Shown: positions 1-5,861 of the stretch, in pieces
Layout of the letters: every line of letters starts with the position of its first letter
Position numbering within the stretch: the stretch's first letter is position 1
Assembly (NCBI GenBank): GCA_021852245.1
Contig: JAJZNY010000329.1
Span: 1-11,078, forward strand
DNA: 11,078 bases
From: Planctomycetota bacterium
GTDB lineage: Bacteria; Planctomycetota; Phycisphaerae; WQYP01
Direction: 5' to 3'
The notes under the pieces: model-generated
The model's input: the letters and a program-made list of their open reading frames with translations, nothing else
Told to the model about the DNA's origin: nothing
The model's database searches: none
Program-made: the position numbers and the translations under genes

Positions 1-355
1 CCTTGAGCCGCAGCGGCGGCTGATCAACCGTCAGACGAATGCACTGCCCCGGAATAATCGAGAGCCCCCGGTGTTCACCATCTTCAAAGCCGGTATCCAC
101 CAGCAACTGCATCCCCAGGCAGATGCCGAGAAAGGCCTTGCCCGAGGCGATAAAGTCGGTGATGGCAGAGTTCATGCCGGTTTTTCGCAGTGCCGCAATC
201 GCGTCGCGGAAGGCCCCGACGCCGGGCAGGATGATCTTATCGGAATGCCGGAGCGAATCGGGGTCGCTGACAATCTGCACCGGCGCGCCGAGAAGAGCCA
301 GCGCCTTGCGGACACTTTCCAGATTCCCCATGCCGTAATCAATGATGGAAATCAT
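1..355 (-). CDS. hisH: Imidazole glycerol phosphate synthase glutaminase subunit HisH (partial, C-terminus off the left edge)
   Basis: HisH is the class I glutamine amidotransferase subunit of the cytoplasmic HisFH complex. It releases ammonia from glutamine, and HisF uses it to make imidazole glycerol phosphate and AICAR in histidine synthesis. The visible 118 residues begin with the family N-terminus (IIDYGMGNL at 4-12), then the PGVGAF loop (44-49) that forms the oxyanion region, then the nucleophile elbow GICLGMQ with catalytic Cys79. A complete HisH is about 200 residues, so the His/Glu part of the triad lies outside the window. The start at 355 is chosen because the conserved N-terminus begins exactly there; the Shine-Dalgarno sequence is poor. 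It lies 130 bp downstream of the OmpA-lipoprotein gene on the same strand and could be co-transcribed. Identification is firm from the motifs. Confidence 0.95.
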   Translation of the reverse strand, partial: MISIIDYGMGNLESVRKALALLGAPVQIVSDPDSLRHSDKIILPGVGAFRDAIAALRKTGMNSAITDFIASGKAFLGICLGMQLLVDTGFEDGEHRGLSIIPGQCIRLTVDQPPLRLK

Positions 356-485
356 GTTTGTTGCGCAGCGCCCCCTGCAGACGCATCGACTCCGGAAAGG
401 CCATCATCCCGCAACGGGCAACGAACTGCATCGGGCGTTGCAGCACAAGCCGAAATCGGCCGTCGATCTCTGCGCCGCGCACGAA

Positions 486-1211
486 TCACCGCAGGACAAC
501 CACTTCCACGCGGCGATCAAGGGCCAGATCGGTACGCGATACCATGTGGTGATCACCAAAGCTGATGGCCCGCATTCTGCGTCGCGATACGCCATGGCGT
601 GCGAGGAAACTCTCCACCGATCTGGCACGGGCCAAACCGAGATAGTAATTATTAGGATAGGGATGATGGATGGGAGTATTATCCGTATACCCTTCCACCA
701 GCACATGCCGCCCGGCATAACGGGTGCGCAGTTCATACGCTACATGCATCAGCATGTGGGTGGCCCGGGGGGAAAGCCGGGCACTTCCGGGTGCAAAAAG
801 CAGATCGCTGGAAAGTACGAAGCGATGCATCTCAACGCGGCGTGTATGCCGCGACCGCATACGGTGCATACCCTGCATGGATTGCGTTGATTGTCCGGAG
901 CCGGAGTTCATCGGCGGAAGAATGGTGGAATAGCCTGAATTGTTTGCCGGGGCCGTCGTCATCTTCTGCTGATTGGCGGCCGCCTGAGCTGCAGCGGCGG
1001 CTGCGATCTGCTGCTGCTGCTGCAACTGCGTGCGTGTCGCCGCCAGACTTGCCTTGGTCTCCGCCAGCTGCTGCTGCAACTGCTTGTTCTGCATGATGAG
1101 CTGATTGCGCTCGGTTACCAATTTATTATTACTGCAACCGCCGAGGAATACCGATCCCAGCAGCACCGCGCCCATCGTCAGACCGATCCGTGTCCATTTC
1201 CGCTCAGCCAT
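486..1211 (-). CDS. OmpA-family peptidoglycan-binding lipoprotein
   Basis: This 241-residue protein should be an outer-membrane lipoprotein that grips peptidoglycan non-covalently. Residues 8-26 are a lipoprotein signal peptide ending in the lipobox LGGC (Cys26 lipidated). Residues 32-83 are a Gln/Ala-rich coiled coil, encoded partly by five consecutive CTG triplets (plus strand, 1008-1022). A low-complexity Met/Ser/Gly linker follows. From about 126 to the end is an OmpA C-terminal domain, with the signature GYTDNTPI (175-182) and the LARARSV segment. Asp178 and Arg196 would be the diaminopimelate-contacting residues of the family. An open frame extends upstream to 1259, but the start at 1211 is preferred: GGAG lies 9 nt before it and the signal peptide begins there. 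A promoter at 1278-1306 and a leader hairpin at 1247-1266 precede it. The architecture resembles YiaD/Pal-like proteins rather than a beta-barrel OmpA. Confidence 0.9.
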   Translation of the reverse strand: MAERKWTRIGLTMGAVLLGSVFLGGCSNNKLVTERNQLIMQNKQLQQQLAETKASLAATRTQLQQQQQIAAAAAAQAAANQQKMTTAPANNSGYSTILPPMNSGSGQSTQSMQGMHRMRSRHTRRVEMHRFVLSSDLLFAPGSARLSPRATHMLMHVAYELRTRYAGRHVLVEGYTDNTPIHHPYPNNYYLGLARARSVESFLARHGVSRRRMRAISFGDHHMVSRTDLALDRRVEVVVLR

Positions 1212-1246
1212 ATGCGTATACTCCATGCAAAACCACCGCCGCAAAC

Positions 1247-1266
1247 CATCGGCGTACACGCCGATG
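1247..1266 (-). promoter_or_regulatory. Perfect leader hairpin in the 5' UTR of the OmpA-lipoprotein gene
   Basis: CATCGGCG and CGCCGATG pair over 8 bp around the 4-nt loop TACA (plus-strand letters). The element lies between the predicted transcription start (about 1271) and the start codon at 1211, so it would form within the first nucleotides of the mRNA. Hairpins at the extreme 5' end commonly protect mRNA from decay; another role, as an sRNA or protein target, is possible. There is no U-run after it, so it is not a typical terminator. Confidence 0.6.
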
Positions 1267-1277
1267 AATCTTCCCGG

Positions 1278-1306
1278 ATTTTAACCTCTGCCCCCGCAAG
1301 GTACAA
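1278..1306 (-). promoter_or_regulatory. Sigma70-type promoter for the OmpA-lipoprotein gene
   Basis: On the minus strand TTGTAC (plus 1301-1306) is followed after 17 bp by TAAAAT (plus 1278-1283). These are 4/6 and 5/6 matches to TTGACA and TATAAT at ideal spacing. The predicted start near 1271 gives a leader of about 60 nt to the ATG at 1211. Confidence 0.55.
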
Positions 1307-1487
1307 TTTAACGAGTTTTCAGCCCAAATCGGCCATATGCCGGCCGCTCGATGATCTGCAGGCGACCAGCCGGAGGGGCAGCTATGGCAGGATCGCCATG
1401 GGTGCCGCGCGGTATGGCCCAGTGGTTGATTAAATCGCCGGAACAGGTTGAAATCCAATGCGTTGTGACCGGATGGCGGGAATACCC

Positions 1488-2483
1488 ATGCACGAATATC
1501 CGAAGCATATCGCGGAGCTCTCTTCCTTCCGAAAATTTATTCAACGCATCGAGTCCGCATGGCCTGAATTCCGTCAACGCCGCAGCGAGCGCCTCGCGCA
1601 GGTCGCCCGGAACGGTGCGGCTCCTGAAAAGCTTGCCGAGGATATCTTGAGCGATTTTTTCACCATCGCCCTGGACTGGGACCTCGGCGACCTGAACAAC
1701 CAGCTTCAATATGCGGATATTGTGCTCACCAAATCAGGCCTTAAGCGATTGCTCATTGAAGCCAAGCATCCCGGATCATTGGACGCAGGGCAATCGAAAT
1801 TGCAGGCGGCGCTGCACCAGGCCCGTGGGTATGCAGATCAGCAGCGGGTCCAAACCGTGGCCATCAGCGACGGGTGCCTGTTTTACGCGGCGGATATTGT
1901 CAATGGCGGCTTCAGAGACCGTGCATGGCTGCGTCTTGATGATGAGACATTTTCGGCCGACTCATGGTGGGTAAGCGTGGATGGCATTTATCGCCCGCCG
2001 GAAATCCTTGCGGTTCCGAGCCAGACAAGACGTGATCCGAGCGCGGCGTCGCCGGTGGTCGGCCCGCCCGGTGTCGGGGAAATTCAGCCCCCGGCCGCCC
2101 CCCTTTTGCATCCGCAGCATGGCCGACCCGCGAGTTGCTTTGCCTACGTCGGCGACGCCTTGCGCACCTCCACATGGAAGTTGCCTTATCGCTTCGCAGA
2201 CGGCAGGGTTGATGCCGCGCATCTGTCGGGTGCCATCCGTGCGGTAGTGAGCAACTACCGTGGCGCAAGAGTCAAAACGATCCCCGAGGCGGCACTCTCG
2301 GATGTTTTGGTGCGGCTCGGGAAGGCCGCGGCTGAACTTCGCAAGATGCCGACCCAATGCCCCAAACCGCAACTCTCCTACCAACAACTTTATCAGGCCC
2401 TGCAGCAGTTGGGGCGGCTCAATGAAGTTTTCGGGTGCGATGTCCCGCCGAGCGGAAAGCCATTTCCGGCGACCGATCCATAG
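1488..2483 (+). CDS. Orphan HsdR-N-like PD-(D/E)XK nuclease
   Basis: The N-terminal half matches the nuclease domain of type I restriction R subunits (HSDR_N). A helix carrying Glu51 (EKLAEDIL) is followed by Asp77 in YADIVL, then Glu91-Ala-Lys93 in IEAKH, then QARGY (111-115), the QxxxY motif of HsdR/RecB-type nucleases. All catalytic positions are intact. After a Pro-rich linker (about 175-215), residues 220-290 form a second conserved-looking domain (TWKLPYRFADGRVD, SNYRG, IPE) that I cannot name. At 331 residues it is far shorter than HsdR (about 1000) and has no helicase; no HsdM or HsdS lies nearby. The start is uncertain: ATG codons at 1458, 1473 and 1488 are in frame, with a stop at 1449. 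I choose 1488 because GGCGG lies 8 nt upstream. A weak promoter-like pair, TTGATT/TGAAAT with a 17-bp spacer, lies at 1426-1454. It could be a restriction or defence nuclease, or a repair protein; the substrate is unknown. Confidence 0.8.
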   Translation: MHEYPKHIAELSSFRKFIQRIESAWPEFRQRRSERLAQVARNGAAPEKLAEDILSDFFTIALDWDLGDLNNQLQYADIVLTKSGLKRLLIEAKHPGSLDAGQSKLQAALHQARGYADQQRVQTVAISDGCLFYAADIVNGGFRDRAWLRLDDETFSADSWWVSVDGIYRPPEILAVPSQTRRDPSAASPVVGPPGVGEIQPPAAPLLHPQHGRPASCFAYVGDALRTSTWKLPYRFADGRVDAAHLSGAIRAVVSNYRGARVKTIPEAALSDVLVRLGKAAAELRKMPTQCPKPQLSYQQLYQALQQLGRLNEVFGCDVPPSGKPFPATDP

Positions 2484-2548
2484 TACGCCGTCCTTTTTTT
2501 CGGTAACATATTTTTTACTTGTGGGCAATTTGGCAGCGGAGAAAACTT

Positions 2549-2890
2549 ATGGCGAAAAAAGAAATACGCCCAATCGGACCGAGGATGTTGCGGACCCTTA
2601 AGATATTATCGGTTAGCTCCCAGTTGGCCACCATCATCTTCGGGGCGCTGGTCATCTTCGCGGTGCTCACCGGGGACTACCCGGCCAACCTTAAAATCTC
2701 GCTCACCTTCTTTCCCCTCTTTTTGGGCGTCGTGGCATGTGAATGGAGCATCTATTTGGCGAAGCACCAAAAACTTCTTGCCGATGCGGGCATTCCGTTG
2801 CCCCGGCAGGGGCTCAGAGGGTGGCGGCTCGCGCTCTGGATACCCTTCGCATTGACGGTGATGGCAGTTATCGTGATCGTGGAGGCCTAA
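2549..2890 (+). CDS. Small three-helix membrane protein of unknown function
   Basis: I do not recognise this 113-residue protein. It has a basic N-terminus (KK, R) followed by three hydrophobic segments at about 22-40, 48-70 and 94-111. A short loop with the helix-friendly stretch KHQKLLADAG separates the last two, so an inner-membrane location is likely. The start at 2549 is supported by GGAG 7 nt upstream; an upstream TTG at 2519 has no such site. It lies 65 bp after the nuclease stop on the same strand and may be in the same operon. The stop TAA at 2888-2890 is the only interruption between this frame and the next ORF, which continues in the same frame to 3301. The two may therefore be one gene split by a nonsense codon. 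Confidence 0.65.
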   Translation: MAKKEIRPIGPRMLRTLKILSVSSQLATIIFGALVIFAVLTGDYPANLKISLTFFPLFLGVVACEWSIYLAKHQKLLADAGIPLPRQGLRGWRLALWIPFALTVMAVIVIVEA

Positions 2891-2920
2891 TGGTTCGGCA
2901 TAACGATCAGACACACCACG

Positions 2921-3301
2921 GTGGAAAAGGAGCATCTCCTGCTCGCGAATCCCCTTTATAGGTATGGCAGCGTTGTCGATGTGCTCACCGCTCCGCGCGG
3001 AAACCGTAGTTCTGCCGGCAACGTTCACCGCCTGATGCAGAAGGTTTATCGTGCGACAGAGGACTACCGCTACAAAATCACAGGCTATGGCTACAGTCGG
3101 TCGGAAGGTGGGGTCGCGTTAAGTGCGGTTGCCGGCGCTGCGCGTAATGGTGGCAAAGCGAAGGCCTCGTCGGGCTGGCGAATTCGGTGGCCGAGCACCG
3201 GCGAGACGATATTCTACACACGTTGGATGCCGGATTGGCACTATTGGAAGCTGGAGCCATGGCATCAGGGGGCCGCACGGCCGACAAACCCAGCGAATTA
3301 A
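2921..3301 (+). CDS. Hypothetical protein, possibly the separated C-terminal half of the preceding membrane protein
   Basis: I recognise no family. From the first available start (GTG at 2921) it is 126 residues, soluble in character, and ends in an aromatic-rich segment (RWMPDWHYWKLEPWHQ) with plausible codon usage. The start is doubtful because no Shine-Dalgarno sequence precedes the GTG. Two alternatives fit the sequence. First, the frame is open back to the TAA at 2888-2890 and identical to that of the membrane protein before it, so the pair may be one protein of about 250 residues interrupted by a stop. Second, an ATG at 2890 overlaps that stop (TAATG) and has GGAGG 4 nt upstream. It opens a 23-codon frame that would join this one if the A-run at 2925-2928 were one base shorter. 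It may be a broken gene, or a natural two-gene pair. Confidence 0.5.
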   Translation: MEKEHLLLANPLYRYGSVVDVLTAPRGNRSSAGNVHRLMQKVYRATEDYRYKITGYGYSRSEGGVALSAVAGAARNGGKAKASSGWRIRWPSTGETIFYTRWMPDWHYWKLEPWHQGAARPTNPAN

Positions 3302-3314
3302 GCGCCAAATATCT

Positions 3315-3343
3315 TTGAGCCGCTGAAGTGGTTTGGGTACAAT
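3315..3343 (+). promoter_or_regulatory. Sigma70-type promoter for the seven-helix membrane protein
   Basis: TTGAGC (3315-3320) and TACAAT (3338-3343) are separated by exactly 17 bp. The predicted start near 3350 leaves a leader of only about 11 nt before ATG 3361. It also rules out the upstream GTG at 3328, which would lie inside the promoter. Confidence 0.55.
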
Positions 3344-3360
3344 ACCGGACCGGGTGGTTA

Positions 3361-4392
3361 ATGAGTACTGTTGGGTTATCACAAGAATCTTCGGCGATCG
3401 CGGAACTCGCGACGATTTATCCGGCGTCGGCGTTCAAACCACTCGATCCGGCGGTCGGTGTCGTCTGCGCCCGGGAACGGCGGTTGGGATGGATCATCAC
3501 TATCGCGGGCCTGCTGTTGATCGTAACGGGACCCACGGTTCTGGCCTCCGATATCCGCACCCCAACCGACGTCGGAGTGATTGCGGTGCTTGATCTTCTC
3601 GCGTTGCTCTTGGCCATCACTGCAGTTGTGTTGATCAATCGCCAAGCCGCGGCGATGTCATCGATCAGCCTGGGTGAGCGGCATGGCCAACCTGCCGATG
3701 CCTTGCACAACCACCGCCGGCGCCCATCATGGTGGCGCATTCTCGCGATTACCGTAGCCTGTGTCGCCAGCTTTCTGCTGATCTGCTGGGTTATCGCACG
3801 CAACCTAACGGGCGGGATTTCCGGCATGTATGGCGCGGGGATAGGGCAAGCTGCGAGCACTCGGTCTAGCCGCCGGTCCGGCGAACCCCGAGTTGGTTGG
3901 GGCCATTTTTTCTCAATGGCTGCGGTGCAGGTCGTCCCTGCGGTCCTCATAGTTTGTCTGACTTGGGCGCGTCTCACGCGGTACTCGCCGCTCCAAGAGG
4001 CCGCCATTTTGAATCTCACGCTCGTTGACGTCCTATTTGTGGCATGCTGTGCGGCGTTGGCCCTGGCCCCGGTCCCGTTGGACTCCTTCGGCCGCCCCGA
4101 ACGGGATTACCCGGCGTCGCTTTACAGTCCGAAGATTGCCGGGAAGGTGCTGGCAAGCCGATTCCTCCGAAGCGGCTCGCCGCGCATCTATTTTCTGACC
4201 GGCTACCTCATCCTCGTTGCCGGACTCTCGGCCGTGGCTTGGTACGAGCCCACCTTATCGCTGTTCGCCGCGCAGACAGCAGTGTCGGCATTTTCGCTCG
4301 GCCTGATCATCGCCGCAGGCCTGCGGCGCGGCATCGTACTGTGGCCCCACGCCATGGCAAACGATTCCAAACCTGAATCCAAACCCGAATAA
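3361..4392 (+). CDS. Seven-helix integral membrane protein of unknown function
   Basis: I cannot place this 343-residue protein in a family. Hydrophobic segments lie at about 44-62, 72-92, 125-146, 184-202, 217-237, 277-295 and 303-320. An N-terminal stretch of about 40 residues and two basic loops (around 93-124, with HNHRRRPSWWR, and 160-183, with SRRSGEPRVGWG) are likely cytoplasmic. The C-terminus is a short soluble tail with a tandem SKPE repeat encoded by two near-identical 12-bp units (4366-4389). I see no catalytic motif. The start at 3361 is chosen because a promoter at 3315-3343 overlaps the only upstream start. It lies 59 bp after the preceding hypothetical ORF and is convergent with the next gene. 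It could be a transporter-like or membrane-anchoring component of the nuclease block; this is inference from position only. Confidence 0.7.
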   Translation: MSTVGLSQESSAIAELATIYPASAFKPLDPAVGVVCARERRLGWIITIAGLLLIVTGPTVLASDIRTPTDVGVIAVLDLLALLLAITAVVLINRQAAAMSSISLGERHGQPADALHNHRRRPSWWRILAITVACVASFLLICWVIARNLTGGISGMYGAGIGQAASTRSSRRSGEPRVGWGHFFSMAAVQVVPAVLIVCLTWARLTRYSPLQEAAILNLTLVDVLFVACCAALALAPVPLDSFGRPERDYPASLYSPKIAGKVLASRFLRSGSPRIYFLTGYLILVAGLSAVAWYEPTLSLFAAQTAVSAFSLGLIIAAGLRRGIVLWPHAMANDSKPESKPE

Positions 4393-4515
4393 TGGTCGGC
4401 AGCAACATCTGCTGGCTGGGATAATTCGTCGAATACTGGATCACATTCCTACGCCCGGCGAGGGCCACATGATGTCGCTGGGCCATCGCTGCCCCGGCAG
4501 CAGATGCGGGTGCAA

Positions 4516-5484
4516 TCAGCGCAGCGCGGGGTCGGCGGGGGGCGCCGGCTGCGGTACAGGTTTTTCCCGCGTCATGCGGGCGTTCACGATCCCCCCGATG
4601 CCGGCAAGCGTCATTTCCACCAATATCTGTCCGACACGGGGCAGGGCCACGGCAACGACAATCAATTCGGGCGAGCCGACAATCGGGGTCAGAAATAATG
4701 CCTGAATCGCCTCACGAACGCCCAAGCCTCCGGGCAGCAGGCTGAACATGCCGAGACTGACGGAAAGGGCAAACGCGCCGACCAGATCGGGATACGTGCG
4801 AATGGAAATGTAATGGATGCTGTGCACGCTCGCCCAGAGTGCCACGCCACCGAAAAACCAGACCGGCATGAACATCCCGACCGCCGCCAGCATATGGCGA
4901 AAGCGGAAACGTCGGCTTGGCGGGATCGGACCTCGCTTCATGGATTTGAGGGCCGTATTAATCATGAAGAAGAATATTCGGGGATGAAAAACCGTCAGCA
5001 GTCCGGCGATGGCGATTCCCACCAGCACGAGATAAAACGGATGGTCGCGGGCGTCAAAAAGCAGGGCGATCGCCCCGATCAGGGCGCCGGAGAGCGTGTA
5101 CATCGCATTTTCAAGCAGCGTGGAAAGCACGCAGATTTCGCGGGACATACCCGCCCGGTGCGTGCGATCAATTCGCATAAGCACCAGAAACACCTTGCCG
5201 GGGGCATACTTCCCGGCCTGGCTGAAGGTGTACGCTCCCAGCAGCGGGATCGTCGGTGAATGATCTCCCATTCTCCGCACCAGCCAAAGCCAGGTCAGGC
5301 TGTTGGTGATCATAATCCCGATGAACCCGAGTGGAATCAGGGGGATGAAACGCCAGTCGATGTCAACGGGTTTGGAACCTGCCTTGTGCCACGCGTCGAG
5401 CAGTTTATCGCCGACAAACCCGAACACCAGCACCATCACCAGCAGTTTGATGAAGAATATGATTCTTGCCTTTGTGAGCTTCAT
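4516..5484 (-). CDS. LPG synthase-type transmembrane protein (UPF0104/YbhN-like flippase domain)
   Basis: This 322-residue inner-membrane protein belongs to the lysylphosphatidylglycerol-synthase TM (UPF0104, AglD-like) family. It corresponds to the membrane half of MprF without the aminoacyl-transferase half. The start shows a basic cap and a helix (8-25). Residues 86-98 give the family motif (TFSQAGKYAPGKV), and residues 250-259 the second hallmark, LPGGLGVREA. Several further helices lie between them. Relatives are thought to move lipids or lipid-linked sugars and often sit near glycosyltransferases; the actual substrate is not readable here. The length fits the family (about 300-340). The Pro-rich tail after residue 308 is disordered. 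The start at 5484 has GAG 5 nt upstream. It is divergent from the lipoprotein gene across a repeat-rich intergenic region and convergent with the seven-helix protein. Confidence 0.85.
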   Translation of the reverse strand: MKLTKARIIFFIKLLVMVLVFGFVGDKLLDAWHKAGSKPVDIDWRFIPLIPLGFIGIMITNSLTWLWLVRRMGDHSPTIPLLGAYTFSQAGKYAPGKVFLVLMRIDRTHRAGMSREICVLSTLLENAMYTLSGALIGAIALLFDARDHPFYLVLVGIAIAGLLTVFHPRIFFFMINTALKSMKRGPIPPSRRFRFRHMLAAVGMFMPVWFFGGVALWASVHSIHYISIRTYPDLVGAFALSVSLGMFSLLPGGLGVREAIQALFLTPIVGSPELIVVAVALPRVGQILVEMTLAGIGGIVNARMTREKPVPQPAPPADPALR

Positions 5485-5562
5485 TAAACTCTTTTCGTTA
5501 AGGGTCCATCGGGGCGGGGCACCAAGATACCAAGACGGCGCCTCGGACTCCGCCCGCGAACC

Positions 5563-5578
5563 GGTGAATCAATTCACC
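5563..5578. repeat. Inverted repeat GGTGAA-TCAA-TTCACC
   Basis: A perfect 6-bp dyad with a 4-nt centre, about 80 bp upstream of the minus-strand LPG-synthase-like gene. It could be an operator or leader hairpin for that gene. Confidence 0.5.
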
Positions 5579-5632
5579 CGCCACCCATCGTCATCCCATC
5601 GTTGATGGAATAAGCATCGGGTTTATGCTGTC

Positions 5633-5685
5633 TCGACACCAACTGTCGATGATTCGCCGCCAACTATTGTGCTCGAATATCGACA
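5633..5685. repeat. Three TCGACA half-sites forming overlapping inverted repeats
   Basis: TCGACA (5633-5638) and TGTCGA (5644-5649) form a perfect dyad with a 5-nt centre. A third copy, TCGACA at 5680-5685, also pairs with the middle one. There TGTCGAT-G-ATTCG (5644-5656) mirrors CGAATATCGACA (5674-5685) over 12 bp with one bulged G and a 17-nt loop. The arrangement fits either a repressor/activator site with multiple half-sites or two mutually exclusive RNA hairpins. Confidence 0.5.
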
Positions 5686-5692
5686 AATGGGA

Positions 5693-5721
5693 AACCCATG
5701 CCCGTGCCTGCCACATGGGTT
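5693..5721. repeat. Inverted repeat AACCCATG ... CATGGGTT
   Basis: A perfect 8-bp stem around a 13-nt loop. The left arm also pairs with the sequence just before it (ATGGG-AAA-CCCAT, 5687-5699), so two alternative hairpins compete for the same arm. Confidence 0.5.
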
Positions 5722-5778
5722 AAACGCACACGCGGCGGGGTTGATGCACCGTGCACCCATTTTGGCGAAGGGCTGGCG

Positions 5779-5804
5779 GGAGTCATTGGCATCTCAATGA
5801 CTCC
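5779..5804. promoter_or_regulatory. Perfect 9-bp dyad overlapping the lipoprotein promoter (candidate operator)
   Basis: GGAGTCATT (5779-5787) and AATGACTCC (5796-5804) are perfect inverted copies with an 8-nt centre. They cover the -35 hexamer and most of the spacer of the promoter at 5786-5813. Such placement is typical of a repressor operator. The DNA-binding protein is not identifiable from this window. Confidence 0.55.
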
Positions 5805-5813
5805 GCATATACT
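5786..5813 (+). promoter_or_regulatory. Sigma70-type promoter for the lipoprotein-methyltransferase pair
   Basis: TTGGCA (5786-5791) and TATACT (5808-5813) each differ from consensus at one base, with a 16-bp spacer. The predicted start near 5820 gives a leader of about 42 nt to ATG 5862. The leader holds a small hairpin, CATCC/GGATG (5827-5844), just before the Shine-Dalgarno sequence. Confidence 0.6.
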
Positions 5814-5861
5814 ATTAAGGCATCGCCATCCTGCAAAAAGGATGCGAGTTGGAGAATGATC

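Larger units (their letters stand above)
5485..5861. other. Divergent intergenic region dense in inverted repeats
   Basis: This 377-bp gap between two divergent genes holds no convincing ORF; only the unlikely upstream extension of the lipoprotein frame (from 5751) enters it. It contains at least five perfect or near-perfect inverted repeats (listed separately), an 8-bp tandem repeat ACCAAGAT/ACCAAGAC at 5521-5536, and one good promoter for the plus strand. I find no strong promoter for the minus-strand gene. The density of dyads suggests regulator binding sites or a structured untranslated or small RNA. Confidence 0.6.

Noticed and set aside
339..431. A 30-codon minus-strand ORF overlapping the hisH start and ending KHDFHH, a possible histidine leader peptide.
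   Set aside because: It has no ribosome site, no run of consecutive His codons and no terminator/antiterminator pair; it overlaps hisH by 17 bp.
1008..1022. Five consecutive CTG triplets, a possible microsatellite.
   Set aside because: They encode part of the Gln-rich coiled coil of the OmpA lipoprotein and are explained by amino-acid composition.
1415..1456. tRNA-like boxes: TGGCCCAGTGG (box A-like) and GGTTGAAATCC (box B-like).
   Set aside because: They are only 31 nt apart instead of about 44, the T-loop has a mismatch at a conserved C, and no acceptor stem can be formed.
3328..3360. Upstream GTG start for the seven-helix protein.
   Set aside because: It lies within the promoter at 3315-3343, ahead of the predicted transcript start.
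4406..4506. Inverted repeat CATCTGCTG ... CAGCAGATG with an 83-nt centre between convergent genes.
   Set aside because: The arms are only 9 bp with a long loop and no T-run, so neither a terminator nor a mobile-element end is supported.
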